Assembly (NCBI GenBank): GCA_910574185.1
Contig: CAJSZQ010000011.1
Coordinates: 1 to 64,000 of the forward strand
DNA length: 64,000 nucleotides
From: Lachnospiraceae bacterium
Lineage (GTDB): Bacteria; Bacillota; Clostridia; Lachnospirales; Lachnospiraceae
Reading direction: 5' to 3'
The translations under genes and the position numbers were made by a program. Positions within the stretch are counted from its first letter, which is position 1, and the number at the start of each line of letters is the position of its first letter. Under the pieces are notes generated by a model. That model did not search any database. It had not been told where the DNA came from and worked only from the letters and a program-made list of their open reading frames with translations. This document shows, in pieces, positions 17,053-25,289 of this stretch.

Positions 17053-17364
17053 ATGATAATCGGTGGAATAACGCTTGCTGCGGTGAGGCAGCCATGGAGG
17101 ATGGACGTTACTGTTGATATAACAGTGGTAATTGCGTTTCTTGCGATTGTAATTCTTGGAACGATTCTGCCGTTTTGCTTTTATCTGTCGGCGCTTACCA
17201 AAATCGGAGCGGTTTATACAGGTCTGATGACCAGTGTGGAGCCGGTGACGGCAACCGTTCTTGCGGCAATCTTTTTGGGTACGGCATATGCGAGGATTGA
17301 TATTGTCGGATTTGTGCTGGTTCTTTCTACCGGTTTTATATTAAATGTAGGGAAAGGGAAGTGA
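17053..17364 (+). pseudogene. C-terminal fragment of an EamA/DMT-family transporter
   Basis: The 103-residue frame encodes about four membrane helices that match the last third of an EamA drug/metabolite transporter, including FCFYLSALTKIGAVYTGLMTSVEPVTATVLAAIFLG. A full EamA protein has ten helices and about 290-300 residues. The missing N-terminal two thirds are not upstream, since the MATE gene ends at 17047. A deletion that joined the MATE 3' end to this remnant is the simplest explanation. A functional single-repeat protein is possible but less likely. Confidence 0.7.
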
Positions 17365-17368
17365 CAGA

Positions 17369-18223
17369 ATGAAAAAAATAGCAGTAATCAATGATTTGTC
17401 CGGATTTGGAAAATGTTCGCTGACCGCGGCGATTCCGGTAATATCGGTGATGGGAGTGCAGCCATGTCCGCTTCCTACGGCTATCTTAAGCGCTCAGACC
17501 GGATATCCCAGCTATTTTCTGGAAGATTTTACCGATAAGATGGAGGCTTTTCGATTGGAGTGGAAGAATCTTGGAGCCGAGTTTGATGGAATTTATACGG
17601 GCTTTGTTGCCAGCGAGATACAGATTGAGCATATATTTCAATTTATCGAAACATTTCGGAGAGAGAAAACCTTTCTTTTAGTGGACCCGGTTATGGGAGA
17701 TGACGGGAACAAGTATGACATGTTTACAGAAGGACTTCTTCGGAAGATGAAGAAGTTAGTCTTTATGGCGGACGTAATTACTCCAAATCTTACGGAATTT
17801 TGTCTTCTGGCGGACGTGGAGTATGGAGAGGTCTGCCGCCTTTCTGGAGATAAGCTTATGCAGACGCTCCGGCAGATGGCGGATAGAATTTTGCCAAGCG
17901 GGCCGGATACAGTGGTGGTGACGGGAATTCATTTTACCGATGAAGGCGGGGAGAAGATTGGCAATCTGATACTGACAGAGAAAGATTCACAGATGATAGC
18001 CTTTCCGTATATTGGACAAAGTTTCTCTGGAACCGGAGATTTATTTGCGTCGATTCTTGCAGGAGGAATGGCAAGGGGAGACCGTATTGAGGATTTGTGC
18101 GAACTTGCAGGCCGGTTTACCTGGAGGGCAATGGAAGATTCCGTAAAGAATGGCACAGAGAATATCAGCGGGACAGAATTTGAACGGCATCTTGGAATGC
18201 TGCTGCCTGAAAGTGCGGAATAA
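17369..18223 (+). CDS. pdxY: Pyridoxamine/pyridoxal kinase
   Basis: A 284-residue ribokinase-superfamily protein that should phosphorylate pyridoxal or pyridoxamine to make vitamin B6 cofactor. The N-terminus has NDLSGFGKCSLTAAIPVISVMG and then CPLPTAILSAQTGYPSY, close to the B6 kinase consensus. DPVMGDDGN near residue 110 and FSGTGDLFASILAGG near 215-229 form the nucleotide and anion-hole region, with the catalytic Asp in GTGD. It starts 4 bases after the EamA fragment with its own GTGACAG leader. The family assignment is firm; which B6 vitamer is preferred is not. Confidence 0.9.
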   Translation: MKKIAVINDLSGFGKCSLTAAIPVISVMGVQPCPLPTAILSAQTGYPSYFLEDFTDKMEAFRLEWKNLGAEFDGIYTGFVASEIQIEHIFQFIETFRREKTFLLVDPVMGDDGNKYDMFTEGLLRKMKKLVFMADVITPNLTEFCLLADVEYGEVCRLSGDKLMQTLRQMADRILPSGPDTVVVTGIHFTDEGGEKIGNLILTEKDSQMIAFPYIGQSFSGTGDLFASILAGGMARGDRIEDLCELAGRFTWRAMEDSVKNGTENISGTEFERHLGMLLPESAE

Positions 18224-18271
18224 GAACAGGCGAGGAGAGGTTCAGGAAAGAAAAACAGGAGAATTGAAGGA

Positions 18272-18517
18272 ATGGAAACAAGAGTATCTGTGATTAGTAT
18301 TATGATAAAGAATGAAGAGACGGCGGTCGCAGTGAATGAATTGCTTCACGAATACAGACAATACGTCATAGGGAGAATGGGACTTCCCTACAGGGAGAAA
18401 GGAATTTCTATTATCAGCGTAGTCATTGACGCACCGGGAAATGTGACCAGCGCCTTGTCCGGTAAACTGGGGATGCAGCCCGGCGTCAGTGCGAAAACGC
18501 TGACGGCGAAGATATAG
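18272..18517 (+). CDS. TM1266-family putative regulator of the iron-only hydrogenase system
   Basis: An 81-residue protein with an ACT-like ferredoxin fold (VSVISIMIKNEETAVAVNELLHEY and then ISIISVVIDAPGNVTSALSGKLGMQPGVSAKTL). It matches the TM1266 family, which is commonly found near FeFe-hydrogenase maturation genes hydE, hydF and hydG. None of those lies in this window. GAAGGA precedes the ATG. Its presence supports an anaerobic, hydrogen-producing host. Confidence 0.85.
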   Translation: METRVSVISIMIKNEETAVAVNELLHEYRQYVIGRMGLPYREKGISIISVVIDAPGNVTSALSGKLGMQPGVSAKTLTAKI

Positions 18518-18546
18518 CGCAAAAGCGGTATAAAGAAAAAAGAGAT

Positions 18547-18608
18547 AAAGGATGCCAGAGCGCATGAATAATGAACGTATGTCCATTGGGGGCGCGCCGG
18601 CATCCTTT
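18547..18608. terminator. Bidirectional terminator between convergent genes
   Basis: A 10-bp stem (AAAGGATGCC paired with GGCATCCTTT) encloses a 42-base loop between the TM1266 gene and the convergent diguanylate cyclase. A-rich and T-rich flanks on either side fit use in both directions. Confidence 0.65.
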
Positions 18609-18611
18609 TAT

Positions 18612-19649
18612 TTATCTGACAAGTTCCGGAAATCTTTCTTTATTCTTTCGTTTGCATTCGTACATAAGCGCGTCGGCTTTTTGAAGGATTTCATCGAGAG
18701 TCATGGTATTAGCGGCGCCTGGAATATCCACAACGCCGAAGCTGAAACTGCACTGATATTCACTGAAGTCACTTTCCTGAAATTCGGTCAGGATTTCCTC
18801 TAACTTCCTATCCAGCAATTCTTTCATGTTGCCGGTTAATACCAGACAAAATTCATCCCCGCCAATTCTGGCAAATGTATCTCCGCTTCGGAAATCCTTT
18901 CGGATGATTTCAACAAAGTTCTGAATGTACATATCGCCTTCTAGGTGACCGTATTTGTCATTGACGTATTTGAGTCCGTCTAAATCCAGATAACAGAGAG
19001 TTGCCTGCTGTTTATCACGCAGTATAATTTCCATATATTCTTCAAAGAACAGACGATTCTTAATTCCGGTGCCGGGGTCATGATATGCCTTGCTGGTAAG
19101 GTTATGCGCCATCCGCTTTTCTTCCGTAATATCGACGATGATATGTACATAGGAGGAACGTTCCTTTAACTCGATAGGGAAAGAGGTTATGCGGTAATTG
19201 GCGCCGTCCTCGCCAGACATTTCCCATACGCTGTATTGTTCGTCGCCCTTCCAGCTCAAGAGTTCGGGATGGAAGGTCAGGCGATTCTTGCAGGTTTTAC
19301 AAAAATGGTTGTCGGAACGTCCGAATTGTTTGCGTTTATTACAGTATAGAATCTCTTTGGATTCCATATCCACTACAAGAAGCCATTCGTCGCGTTTGCT
19401 GAGCATAGCTACAAGAAGTTCGTTATAGCCTTCAATCATATCTGCCCGGTTTTGAATACGCTGTTTTTCTTCTTCAAACTGCTGTTCCCGCTTCTTGTAG
19501 GCAATCAGTTCTTCTCCTGTCTGCAAAAGTTCATGTCCGAAGTCCCGATAATTCTCGTCAAGTTCATTGATATCAAGAGATGGGACTTCTGGGCCGCTGC
19601 GGATACCTTTTAAGTATTCATATAAAATCTCATAATTTTTATCATTCAT
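18612..19649 (-). CDS. Diguanylate cyclase with N-terminal PAS-like sensor
   Basis: About 345 residues without membrane segments. A coiled coil near residues 45-95 precedes a PAS-like domain (EWLLVVDMESKEILYCNKR), which contains a Cys-x-x-Cys pair (FCKTCKN) and may bind metal or heme or act in redox sensing. A GGDEF domain fills the C-terminal half. The active-site loop reads Gly-Gly-Asp-Glu-Phe (RIGGDEFCLVL), so synthesis of c-di-GMP is expected. I favour the start at 19649, preceded by GGGAGATG; the frame could begin at 19682. No EAL or PilZ gene is nearby. Confidence 0.9.
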   Translation of the reverse strand: MNDKNYEILYEYLKGIRSGPEVPSLDINELDENYRDFGHELLQTGEELIAYKKREQQFEEEKQRIQNRADMIEGYNELLVAMLSKRDEWLLVVDMESKEILYCNKRKQFGRSDNHFCKTCKNRLTFHPELLSWKGDEQYSVWEMSGEDGANYRITSFPIELKERSSYVHIIVDITEEKRMAHNLTSKAYHDPGTGIKNRLFFEEYMEIILRDKQQATLCYLDLDGLKYVNDKYGHLEGDMYIQNFVEIIRKDFRSGDTFARIGGDEFCLVLTGNMKELLDRKLEEILTEFQESDFSEYQCSFSFGVVDIPGAANTMTLDEILQKADALMYECKRKNKERFPELVR

Positions 19650-19746
19650 ACTGTAGTCATCTCCCATCATTTCTTTCTTCATTTTATCACAAGTTCAGGG
19701 CGGTTACAATGACAAAACAAAAACAGTGCGTTGCTTGTTTGGCCTT

Positions 19747-19861
19747 GAGTTCACACATCGCCTGCCGGACGCGGATTGAATCAGGAGCATGTCTCTGAGC
19801 AGACGGAGTGACATGCTCCTGATTCAATCCACTGTTTACCAAATGACCTGTGAACTGTAAC
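19747..19861. repeat. Internally deleted copy E of the nested-hairpin repeat
   Basis: A 115-bp version with both arms of the 238-bp family (GTTCACACATCGCCTGCCGGACGC, GATTGAATCAGGAGCATGTC and the complement) but without the conserved core; the arms meet at about 19806. The right end is of the GTTTACCAAATGACCTGTGAAC type. Confidence 0.8.
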
Positions 19862-19939
19862 GGCCTTGAGATGACAAGGTTATTCCTGAAGCGATATGCG
19901 GCATGCAAGGAAGAAAAGAAGGAATAGGAGGCAGTAGTT

Positions 19940-19993
19940 GTGAATATTTATACAAGAAGAGAAGGAATGCGGGAACAGAAGTTAGCGCTGTAA
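19940..19993 (+). CDS. 17-codon small ORF upstream of dapF
   Basis: GTG at 19940 is preceded by a perfect AGGAGG at 19926-19931 with 8-base spacing, and the frame stops at 19991-19993 after 17 codons, 15 bases before the dapF start. The translated peptide has no recognisable domain and no run of one amino acid. It could be a leader peptide, a translational coupler or the remnant of a lost gene. Confidence 0.35.
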   Translation: MNIYTRREGMREQKLAL

Positions 19994-20008
19994 AGGAAAA
20001 GTGAATAT

Positions 20009-20842
20009 ATGTATTTTACAAAGATGCATGGACTGGGAAATGATTACGTGTATGTAAATTGTTTTGCGGAGTACATAAGAGAGCCGGAACGGATTGCCAG
20101 GCAGATAAGCGACCGGCATTTTGGCGTTGGCTCGGATGGGCTGATTCTCATTGGTCCCTCAAAGAAGGCAGACTTTAAGATGGAAATTTACAATGCAGAC
20201 GGCTCCCGGGCGGAGATGTGCGGCAACGGTATCCGGTGTCTGGCAAAGTACGTATATGAACATAAGTTGACCGATAAAAAGGAACTTCTGGTGGAAACGC
20301 TGGCGGGAATCCGCAGGCTTTGGCTCAGAGTATCGGGAGAACAGGTGGAAGAAGTGACGGTAGATATGGGATACCCTATACTTCAGGCGGATAAGATACC
20401 GATTATTTCGGAAAACAGCAGGGTAGTCCAGGAGAAAATTACGATTCATCAAACGGAATACCGAATGACCGGGGTTTCTATGGGAAATCCGCATGCAGTA
20501 GTTTATGTAAAACGTGTAAAAGGGATTGATTTAGAGCGAATGGGACCGGAATTTGAGTATCATGGACGGTTTCCGAAACGTGTCAATGTGGAATTTGCCG
20601 AGGTGACAGACCGGAATAACATAAAAGTACGCGTGTGGGAGAGAGGGGCCGGTGAAACAATGGCTTGTGGGACCGGCGCCTGCGCGTCTGTTGTGGCAAG
20701 TGTATTAAATGACTTGACAGAACGCCAGGTTACGGTAAAATTAAAGGGTGGAGAATTGACCGTTTTATGGAGTGAGAAGGACGGAAAAGTATATATGACC
20801 GGTCCGGCTGTAACTGTGTATGACGGAGAAATCAGGGTATGA
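20009..20842 (+). CDS. dapF: Diaminopimelate epimerase
   Basis: A 277-residue enzyme that converts LL- to meso-diaminopimelate for lysine and peptidoglycan. Both catalytic cysteines are present in the usual settings: NADGSRAEMCGNGIRC near residues 63-78 and ETMACGTGACAS near 214-225. The N-terminus FTKMHGLGNDYVYV is typical. It is followed 21 bases later by dapL, so the two last steps to meso-diaminopimelate are made from one operon. Confidence 0.97.
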   Translation: MYFTKMHGLGNDYVYVNCFAEYIREPERIARQISDRHFGVGSDGLILIGPSKKADFKMEIYNADGSRAEMCGNGIRCLAKYVYEHKLTDKKELLVETLAGIRRLWLRVSGEQVEEVTVDMGYPILQADKIPIISENSRVVQEKITIHQTEYRMTGVSMGNPHAVVYVKRVKGIDLERMGPEFEYHGRFPKRVNVEFAEVTDRNNIKVRVWERGAGETMACGTGACASVVASVLNDLTERQVTVKLKGGELTVLWSEKDGKVYMTGPAVTVYDGEIRV

Positions 20843-20863
20843 TAGAAGAGGAGAATACATAGG

Positions 20864-22078
20864 ATGTTTAAAGTAAACGAAGATTATCTGAAGTTACCAG
20901 GGAGTTATCTGTTTTCAACAATCGGAAAAAAGGTGGCGGCATTTACCGCGGCGAATCCGGACAAAAGTATTATTCGGCTGGGAATCGGAGATGTGACGCA
21001 GCCGCTTGCACCGGCGATTATTGACGCTCTGCACAGCGCTGTGGACGAGATGGCGCAGGCAGAGACCTTTCATGGATATGCCCCGGATTTGGGTTATGAG
21101 TTTTTGAGAAACGCAATGGCGAAGCATGATTACCAAGACAGGGGATGCGACGTCCGCGCAGATGAGATATTCATTTCAGACGGTGCTAAAGGGGATTCCG
21201 GCAATATTCAGGAGATATTTGCCAGGGATAATAAGATTGCAGTGTGCGATCCGGTTTATCCGGTTTATGTAGATACGAATGTGATGGCGGGGCGTACCGG
21301 CATTTATGATAAAGAGACCGAGACCTGGAGCGACGTTATCTATATGCCCTGCACGAAGGAGACGAACTTCGCGCCAGAGCTTCCGAAGGAGACGCCGGAT
21401 ATTATTTATCTGTGTTTTCCGAATAATCCAACCGGTTCGACCGTTACGAAAGGTCAGCTTCAGGAGTGGGTGGATTATGCCAATAAGGTTGGAGCAGTTA
21501 TTATTTATGACGCTGCTTACGAGGCGTATATTTCTGAGGAAGACGTGCCGCATACTATTTATGAGTGCGAGGGAGCAAGAACCTGTGCCATTGAACTTCG
21601 GAGCTTTTCTAAGAATGCAGGGTTTACCGGGGTACGTCTCGGCGCGACGGTGATTCCAAAAGATATAAAACAGGGAGATGTAACGCTGCATTCTCTGTGG
21701 GCGAGACGCCATGGAACCAAGTATAACGGAGCGCCTTATATTGTTCAGAAAGCGGGCGAGGCAGTTTATTCCGAGGCTGGCAGAGCGCAGCTTAAAAAGC
21801 AGGTGGCATATTACATGAAAAATGCCAAAGTGATTTATGAAGGACTGAAAGAAGCGGGATACAGTGTGTCAGGCGGTATTAATGCGCCTTATATCTGGCT
21901 TGAAACGCCGAAGGGAATGACTTCCTGGGAATTTTTTGATTATCTTCTTGACCATGCAAACGTAGTAGGAACGCCGGGCTCCGGTTTTGGACCAAGCGGA
22001 GAGGGGTATTTCAGGCTGACGGCTTTTGGTTCTTATGAAAATACTGTAGCGGCTATAGAGAGAATTAAAAAGTTATAA
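20864..22078 (+). CDS. dapL: LL-diaminopimelate aminotransferase
   Basis: A 404-residue class I/II PLP aminotransferase that makes LL-diaminopimelate from tetrahydrodipicolinate in one step, bypassing the succinylase or acetylase branches. DapL signatures include INEDYLKLPGSYLFSTIGKK-like sequence at the N-terminus, RLGIGDVTQPL, YLCFPNNPTG and SFSKNAGFTGVRLG, in which the lysine carries PLP. GAGGAGAAT precedes the ATG. With dapF directly upstream the pair defines the DapL variant of the lysine pathway, common in Clostridia. Confidence 0.97.
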   Translation: MFKVNEDYLKLPGSYLFSTIGKKVAAFTAANPDKSIIRLGIGDVTQPLAPAIIDALHSAVDEMAQAETFHGYAPDLGYEFLRNAMAKHDYQDRGCDVRADEIFISDGAKGDSGNIQEIFARDNKIAVCDPVYPVYVDTNVMAGRTGIYDKETETWSDVIYMPCTKETNFAPELPKETPDIIYLCFPNNPTGSTVTKGQLQEWVDYANKVGAVIIYDAAYEAYISEEDVPHTIYECEGARTCAIELRSFSKNAGFTGVRLGATVIPKDIKQGDVTLHSLWARRHGTKYNGAPYIVQKAGEAVYSEAGRAQLKKQVAYYMKNAKVIYEGLKEAGYSVSGGINAPYIWLETPKGMTSWEFFDYLLDHANVVGTPGSGFGPSGEGYFRLTAFGSYENTVAAIERIKKL

Positions 22079-22149
22079 TTCTATATTTAATGCTTGAAGT
22101 GAAAAAACGGATAACAATTGTCAGATATATTCTGAGAGTAGTGAATTAG

Positions 22150-22182
22150 AAGGCCAGAAAGGGGAATCCCACTGGCCTTTTC
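22150..22182 (+). terminator. Terminator of dapF-dapL
   Basis: An 8-bp stem (AAGGCCAG with CTGGCCTT) and a T-rich tail about 70 bases after the dapL stop. Confidence 0.7.
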
Positions 22183-22192
22183 TGTATTGCAT

Positions 22193-22252
22193 TCTGCTCA
22201 GAGACACGCTCCTGATTCAATCCGCGTCCGGCGGGCGACGTGTGAAAAGTAA
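22193..22252. repeat. Half copy F of the nested-hairpin repeat
   Basis: About 60 bp match only the right arm of the 238-bp family, from TCTGCTCAGAGAC through GATTCAATCCGCGTCCGG to GTGTGAAAAGTAACG. The left arm and core are missing, so this copy cannot form the hairpin. Confidence 0.75.
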
Positions 22253-22354
22253 CGAACTGTTACCAGGAAGGTAATATGAACGGCAACAATAATTGACAAA
22301 TTATTGATATAATAGTAACATTAATGACAAGTCGTACGAAAGGATGATTTCATA

Positions 22355-22963
22355 ATGGGCAATATGGATGTAAAGATTAACGGCAGTTTATTTGGCGGAT
22401 ATAATAAGAAAAGCGCGGACGCTTATATTGAGGAACTTCAGGGGATGATTCAGAAGCTCCGGGAGGATTTGAGCTCGGTGAATGAACAGAGTCAGAAACA
22501 GGCACAGAAGCTTAGCGAGGCTGAGAATTACTATAAGAAGCTCTGGGAGCACAGTAAAGAGCAAGAGAAAATCATTGAACAGCAGAAGAATCAAATTAAG
22601 ACAAGCGAAAGTGTCATAGACGTTCAAAAGGAAACGGTTCGCTCCAGGGGAGAAGTAATTAGGAAGCAGGAGAATCTGCTTCAAAAAGAAAGAGAAGCCG
22701 TAATATGCCTGCAGGAAGATATGGAGAGAGCCAGAGAGGATTTCGAGAAGCAGAATGAGCGGATACAGGGATTAGAAACAGAGCTGGAAGAAAAGAGCCA
22801 GATTATCCAGAGCGCTCAGGATAAAATCGCAGAGTTAGAAGATAAGTTAGAGAAGCAGCAATGGCTATATGAGGAATTTTTTAAGAATAAAGGCAGAGCT
22901 GTGGGTTCAAAACTTGAAAAGTATGTTCGGGAGAGCATGAAGAAGAGAATGAAACGTAAATAG
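22355..22963 (+). CDS. DivIVA-like coiled-coil protein
   Basis: A 202-residue, almost wholly helical coiled coil rich in Glu, Lys and Gln. The first 35 residues (KINGSLFGGYNKKSADAYIEELQ) resemble the DivIVA/GpsB N-terminal module, which binds membranes and other division proteins, with a GGYNKKSADAYI segment in place of the usual GYD-x-EVD-x-FL. The tail is strongly basic. AAAGGATG lies upstream of the start. It precedes the peptidase-like gene and the Jet operon in the same direction, so a role in placing an envelope or chromosome complex is possible but unproven. Confidence 0.7.
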   Translation: MGNMDVKINGSLFGGYNKKSADAYIEELQGMIQKLREDLSSVNEQSQKQAQKLSEAENYYKKLWEHSKEQEKIIEQQKNQIKTSESVIDVQKETVRSRGEVIRKQENLLQKEREAVICLQEDMERAREDFEKQNERIQGLETELEEKSQIIQSAQDKIAELEDKLEKQQWLYEEFFKNKGRAVGSKLEKYVRESMKKRMKRK

Positions 22964-23054
22964 CAAAAGAAGCGTGAAAAGTTTTGAAATTGCATTGTGA
23001 TAAGATGTGTGTGGAAATTTTGAGCACACGCTGGCATGGGAAAGGTCATAGTTT

Positions 23055-23672
23055 ATGGACAGAAAAGAATGGGGCGATTTTGCAGAGTATCTTCCAAGTC
23101 CGGAAGAATTGTTCCATGGGGATGATTGGGAAAGAGCGAAGCGTCAGGAAAAGGGGAATCAGGGAGCAGCAGAACAGGAGGCTGCGAAGCAGTGTAAGAA
23201 GAAAGAAGAAGTGAATCCGGAAGAAGTCGACAACGTTCAGGGGCAGGTTCTGATAGAAGAGCCTGCTTCAAAACGTAAAAAAACGAAGAATTTTTCTACA
23301 AAATTCGTCATTGTCTTGCTGCTTTTGGCATTGATTATTACGAATCTGATTTCTTTTCGTATCCATCTGTTTTGTATGATGTCAGAGAGCATGGGGAACG
23401 CGCTTCCCAAAGGCAGTCTGATTGTTTCCTGTCAGGCTCCGGCAGAAAAGCTTGGGACAGGAGACATTATTACTTATAAGAATCAGGAGGGCTTATTGAT
23501 TACGCAAGAAATTGTAAGAATAACTGAGAATGATAAAGGGAGCGGCTGTTATACGTTCCACACGAAAGGGAGAGCCAATTCATCGGAGGATGAAGAAGAA
23601 GTTAGATATGGCATGATTGAAGGGAAGGCGCTTTTTTACATACCTTATATCGGAAAGCCGTTTGTAAAATAG
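23055..23672 (+). CDS. SipW/ER-type signal peptidase-like protein, probably inactive
   Basis: A 205-residue protein with a charged cytoplasmic N-terminus of about 75 residues, one membrane helix (about 82-100) and an S26-type peptidase domain. The serine motif is present as Ser-Glu-Ser-Met at 110-113, followed by GNALPKGSLIV and LGTGDIITY. SipW-type enzymes have Thr-His-Arg-Ile for the catalytic His; here the sequence is Thr-Gln-Glu-Ile at 150-153. The usual LysGlyAsp position reads Lys-Gly-Arg at 171-173. The final IPYIG motif is kept. Serine alone cannot form the normal dyad or triad, so a non-catalytic role is likely. Confidence 0.75.
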   Translation: MDRKEWGDFAEYLPSPEELFHGDDWERAKRQEKGNQGAAEQEAAKQCKKKEEVNPEEVDNVQGQVLIEEPASKRKKTKNFSTKFVIVLLLLALIITNLISFRIHLFCMMSESMGNALPKGSLIVSCQAPAEKLGTGDIITYKNQEGLLITQEIVRITENDKGSGCYTFHTKGRANSSEDEEEVRYGMIEGKALFYIPYIGKPFVK

Positions 23673-23767
23673 ATGTGCTGCAGTCTGTGGGGAGGGTTTT
23701 ATAGATACCCTTCGCGCAGATTGTTGTTATATTGGGGGTAAATTGTTATATGGAGGAAAAGGGGTAT

Positions 23768-25285
23768 ATGAATTTAGCCGACAGAATACCGAGAGAGTTT
23801 TACAGGCTGTTTGCAAGCAAATATATGGACTATTACCAGCAGTTTTTAATTGGAATTTACGAAGAGTCTGCACGTTCGTATTCGCTGCTTGGACTGACGG
23901 AGACGGAGTGCCGCAGTATTATGAATGAACGGATTGCAGCTCAGGCGCCTGACTTGAGCGAGGAAGAATTTGACGAGGAGGGAGAACTTCTGAATCGGAC
24001 CAATATGGCGTCAATCTGTCTGAAACATCTGGAGGATTGGGGATGGCTTAGACGGGATTATGACGAAGTTCTGGACAGTTACGTGGTGTCGTTTCCGGAG
24101 TACAGTCAGATGTTTGTAGAGTTATTTGTCCGCCTGCACAGCGAGGAGCATACCAGAGAACGGGAGAGTGTGCTGGCGGTTTACAGCTATCTGTATACTT
24201 ACAGTGCGGATAAAGAGAAGAATAATGAGATTTTAAAGAGTGCTCTGCAGGCTTCGCGCGCCCTGTTACAGATGCTTGCCAATATGCAGGAGGGTATGCG
24301 GGGATATTTTGACGAGCTGTCCAGACAGAGGAGTTTTCTGGGAATCCAGGAGGTGCTGGTGAAAGAAATTAACAACAGCGACAGCAGAAAATATGCGATT
24401 TTGACCACGACAGACAGCTTTTATCGGTATAAAGAGGCTGTAAAGGAGCTGATAGCTCAGAATCTCAGTGAAAACGAGGACAGAAGACAGGAATTTTTGG
24501 AGCAGAAGCGGAAACTGGAAGAAGCGGCCGGACAGTTACAAGAAACAGGCGGACGGACAGAGGCGATAGAGAGAGGAATAGAGACAGAGGAAAAGAAGAA
24601 AAAGAGCATAGAAGAGCCGCGCTCAGTAAAGAAATGGGAGGTCGGTTACCAGATAAAGATAAGCCGTATAGAAAGGATGGCCGCGCTGTGCGAGGAGGCG
24701 ACGAACCTGATTTGCCGGATTGAGAGAGAATTTGACGCGATAGAGCGAAGATATAATAAGCTGATTGAACAGAAGACAGTATTTGCCAGCCGGGCGGCGG
24801 CAAGAATCCGCTATATTCTGATGGAAGGCGCTATGGAGGAAGACCGGACAGTGGCTTTGGTAAAGCTTTTGAATCAGAGTAATAAGCAAGAGGAGATGCT
24901 GGAGAAGCTGGCCTGCAATATGAAGCTTACCGGACGATACCGGGCAATGACCGGGCAGAGTCTGTACCGGCGTAAGAATACAAAACGAGCAGAATTTCAG
25001 CCGCAGGCGGTAGTGCGGGGAGAAGAACAGGAAGAGTTGGACGGATTTATTTTAAAGCCCTTATATACCAGACAGGAAATTGACGCTTTCCGAAAAAGGA
25101 ATGAGCGAAACGGCGTATTTACAGTAACAGAGGATACGGTGCAGTCCATGGAGGATTTGGAGAAGTTGTTCTTTGTGTGGCAGGACGCGGTGGAAATTGC
25201 GGACAGCGACAGGGAGATTACGATTGGGCAGGAGTTTGAGAATCCGAAAGGATACCGTTTTTCCGAACTAAAGATTAAGGAGTAA
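23768..25285 (+). CDS. jetA: JetA-type (MukF-like) kleisin subunit, DUF5716 family
   Basis: About 505 residues. It starts with an N-terminal winged-helix-like domain (MNLADRIPREFYRLFASKYMDYYQQFL) in the style of Wadjet JetA and related MksF/MukF subunits. A long helical middle with a charged coiled coil follows at about 240-310, then a C-terminal winged helix. In Wadjet systems JetA is the kleisin that bridges the JetC ATPase heads. I prefer the ATG at 23768, where conserved sequence begins, with GGAGG upstream; ATG 23750 and TTG 23732 are in frame. The stop is 4 bases before the jetB start. Confidence 0.85.
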   Translation: MNLADRIPREFYRLFASKYMDYYQQFLIGIYEESARSYSLLGLTETECRSIMNERIAAQAPDLSEEEFDEEGELLNRTNMASICLKHLEDWGWLRRDYDEVLDSYVVSFPEYSQMFVELFVRLHSEEHTRERESVLAVYSYLYTYSADKEKNNEILKSALQASRALLQMLANMQEGMRGYFDELSRQRSFLGIQEVLVKEINNSDSRKYAILTTTDSFYRYKEAVKELIAQNLSENEDRRQEFLEQKRKLEEAAGQLQETGGRTEAIERGIETEEKKKKSIEEPRSVKKWEVGYQIKISRIERMAALCEEATNLICRIEREFDAIERRYNKLIEQKTVFASRAAARIRYILMEGAMEEDRTVALVKLLNQSNKQEEMLEKLACNMKLTGRYRAMTGQSLYRRKNTKRAEFQPQAVVRGEEQEELDGFILKPLYTRQEIDAFRKRNERNGVFTVTEDTVQSMEDLEKLFFVWQDAVEIADSDREITIGQEFENPKGYRFSELKIKE

Positions 25286-25289
25286 ACAG

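Noticed and set aside
22293-22313. Promoter TTGACA with TATAAT before the DivIVA-like gene
   Set aside because: The two boxes are only 9 bases apart, too close for a sigma-A promoter; another -10 further on is weak.
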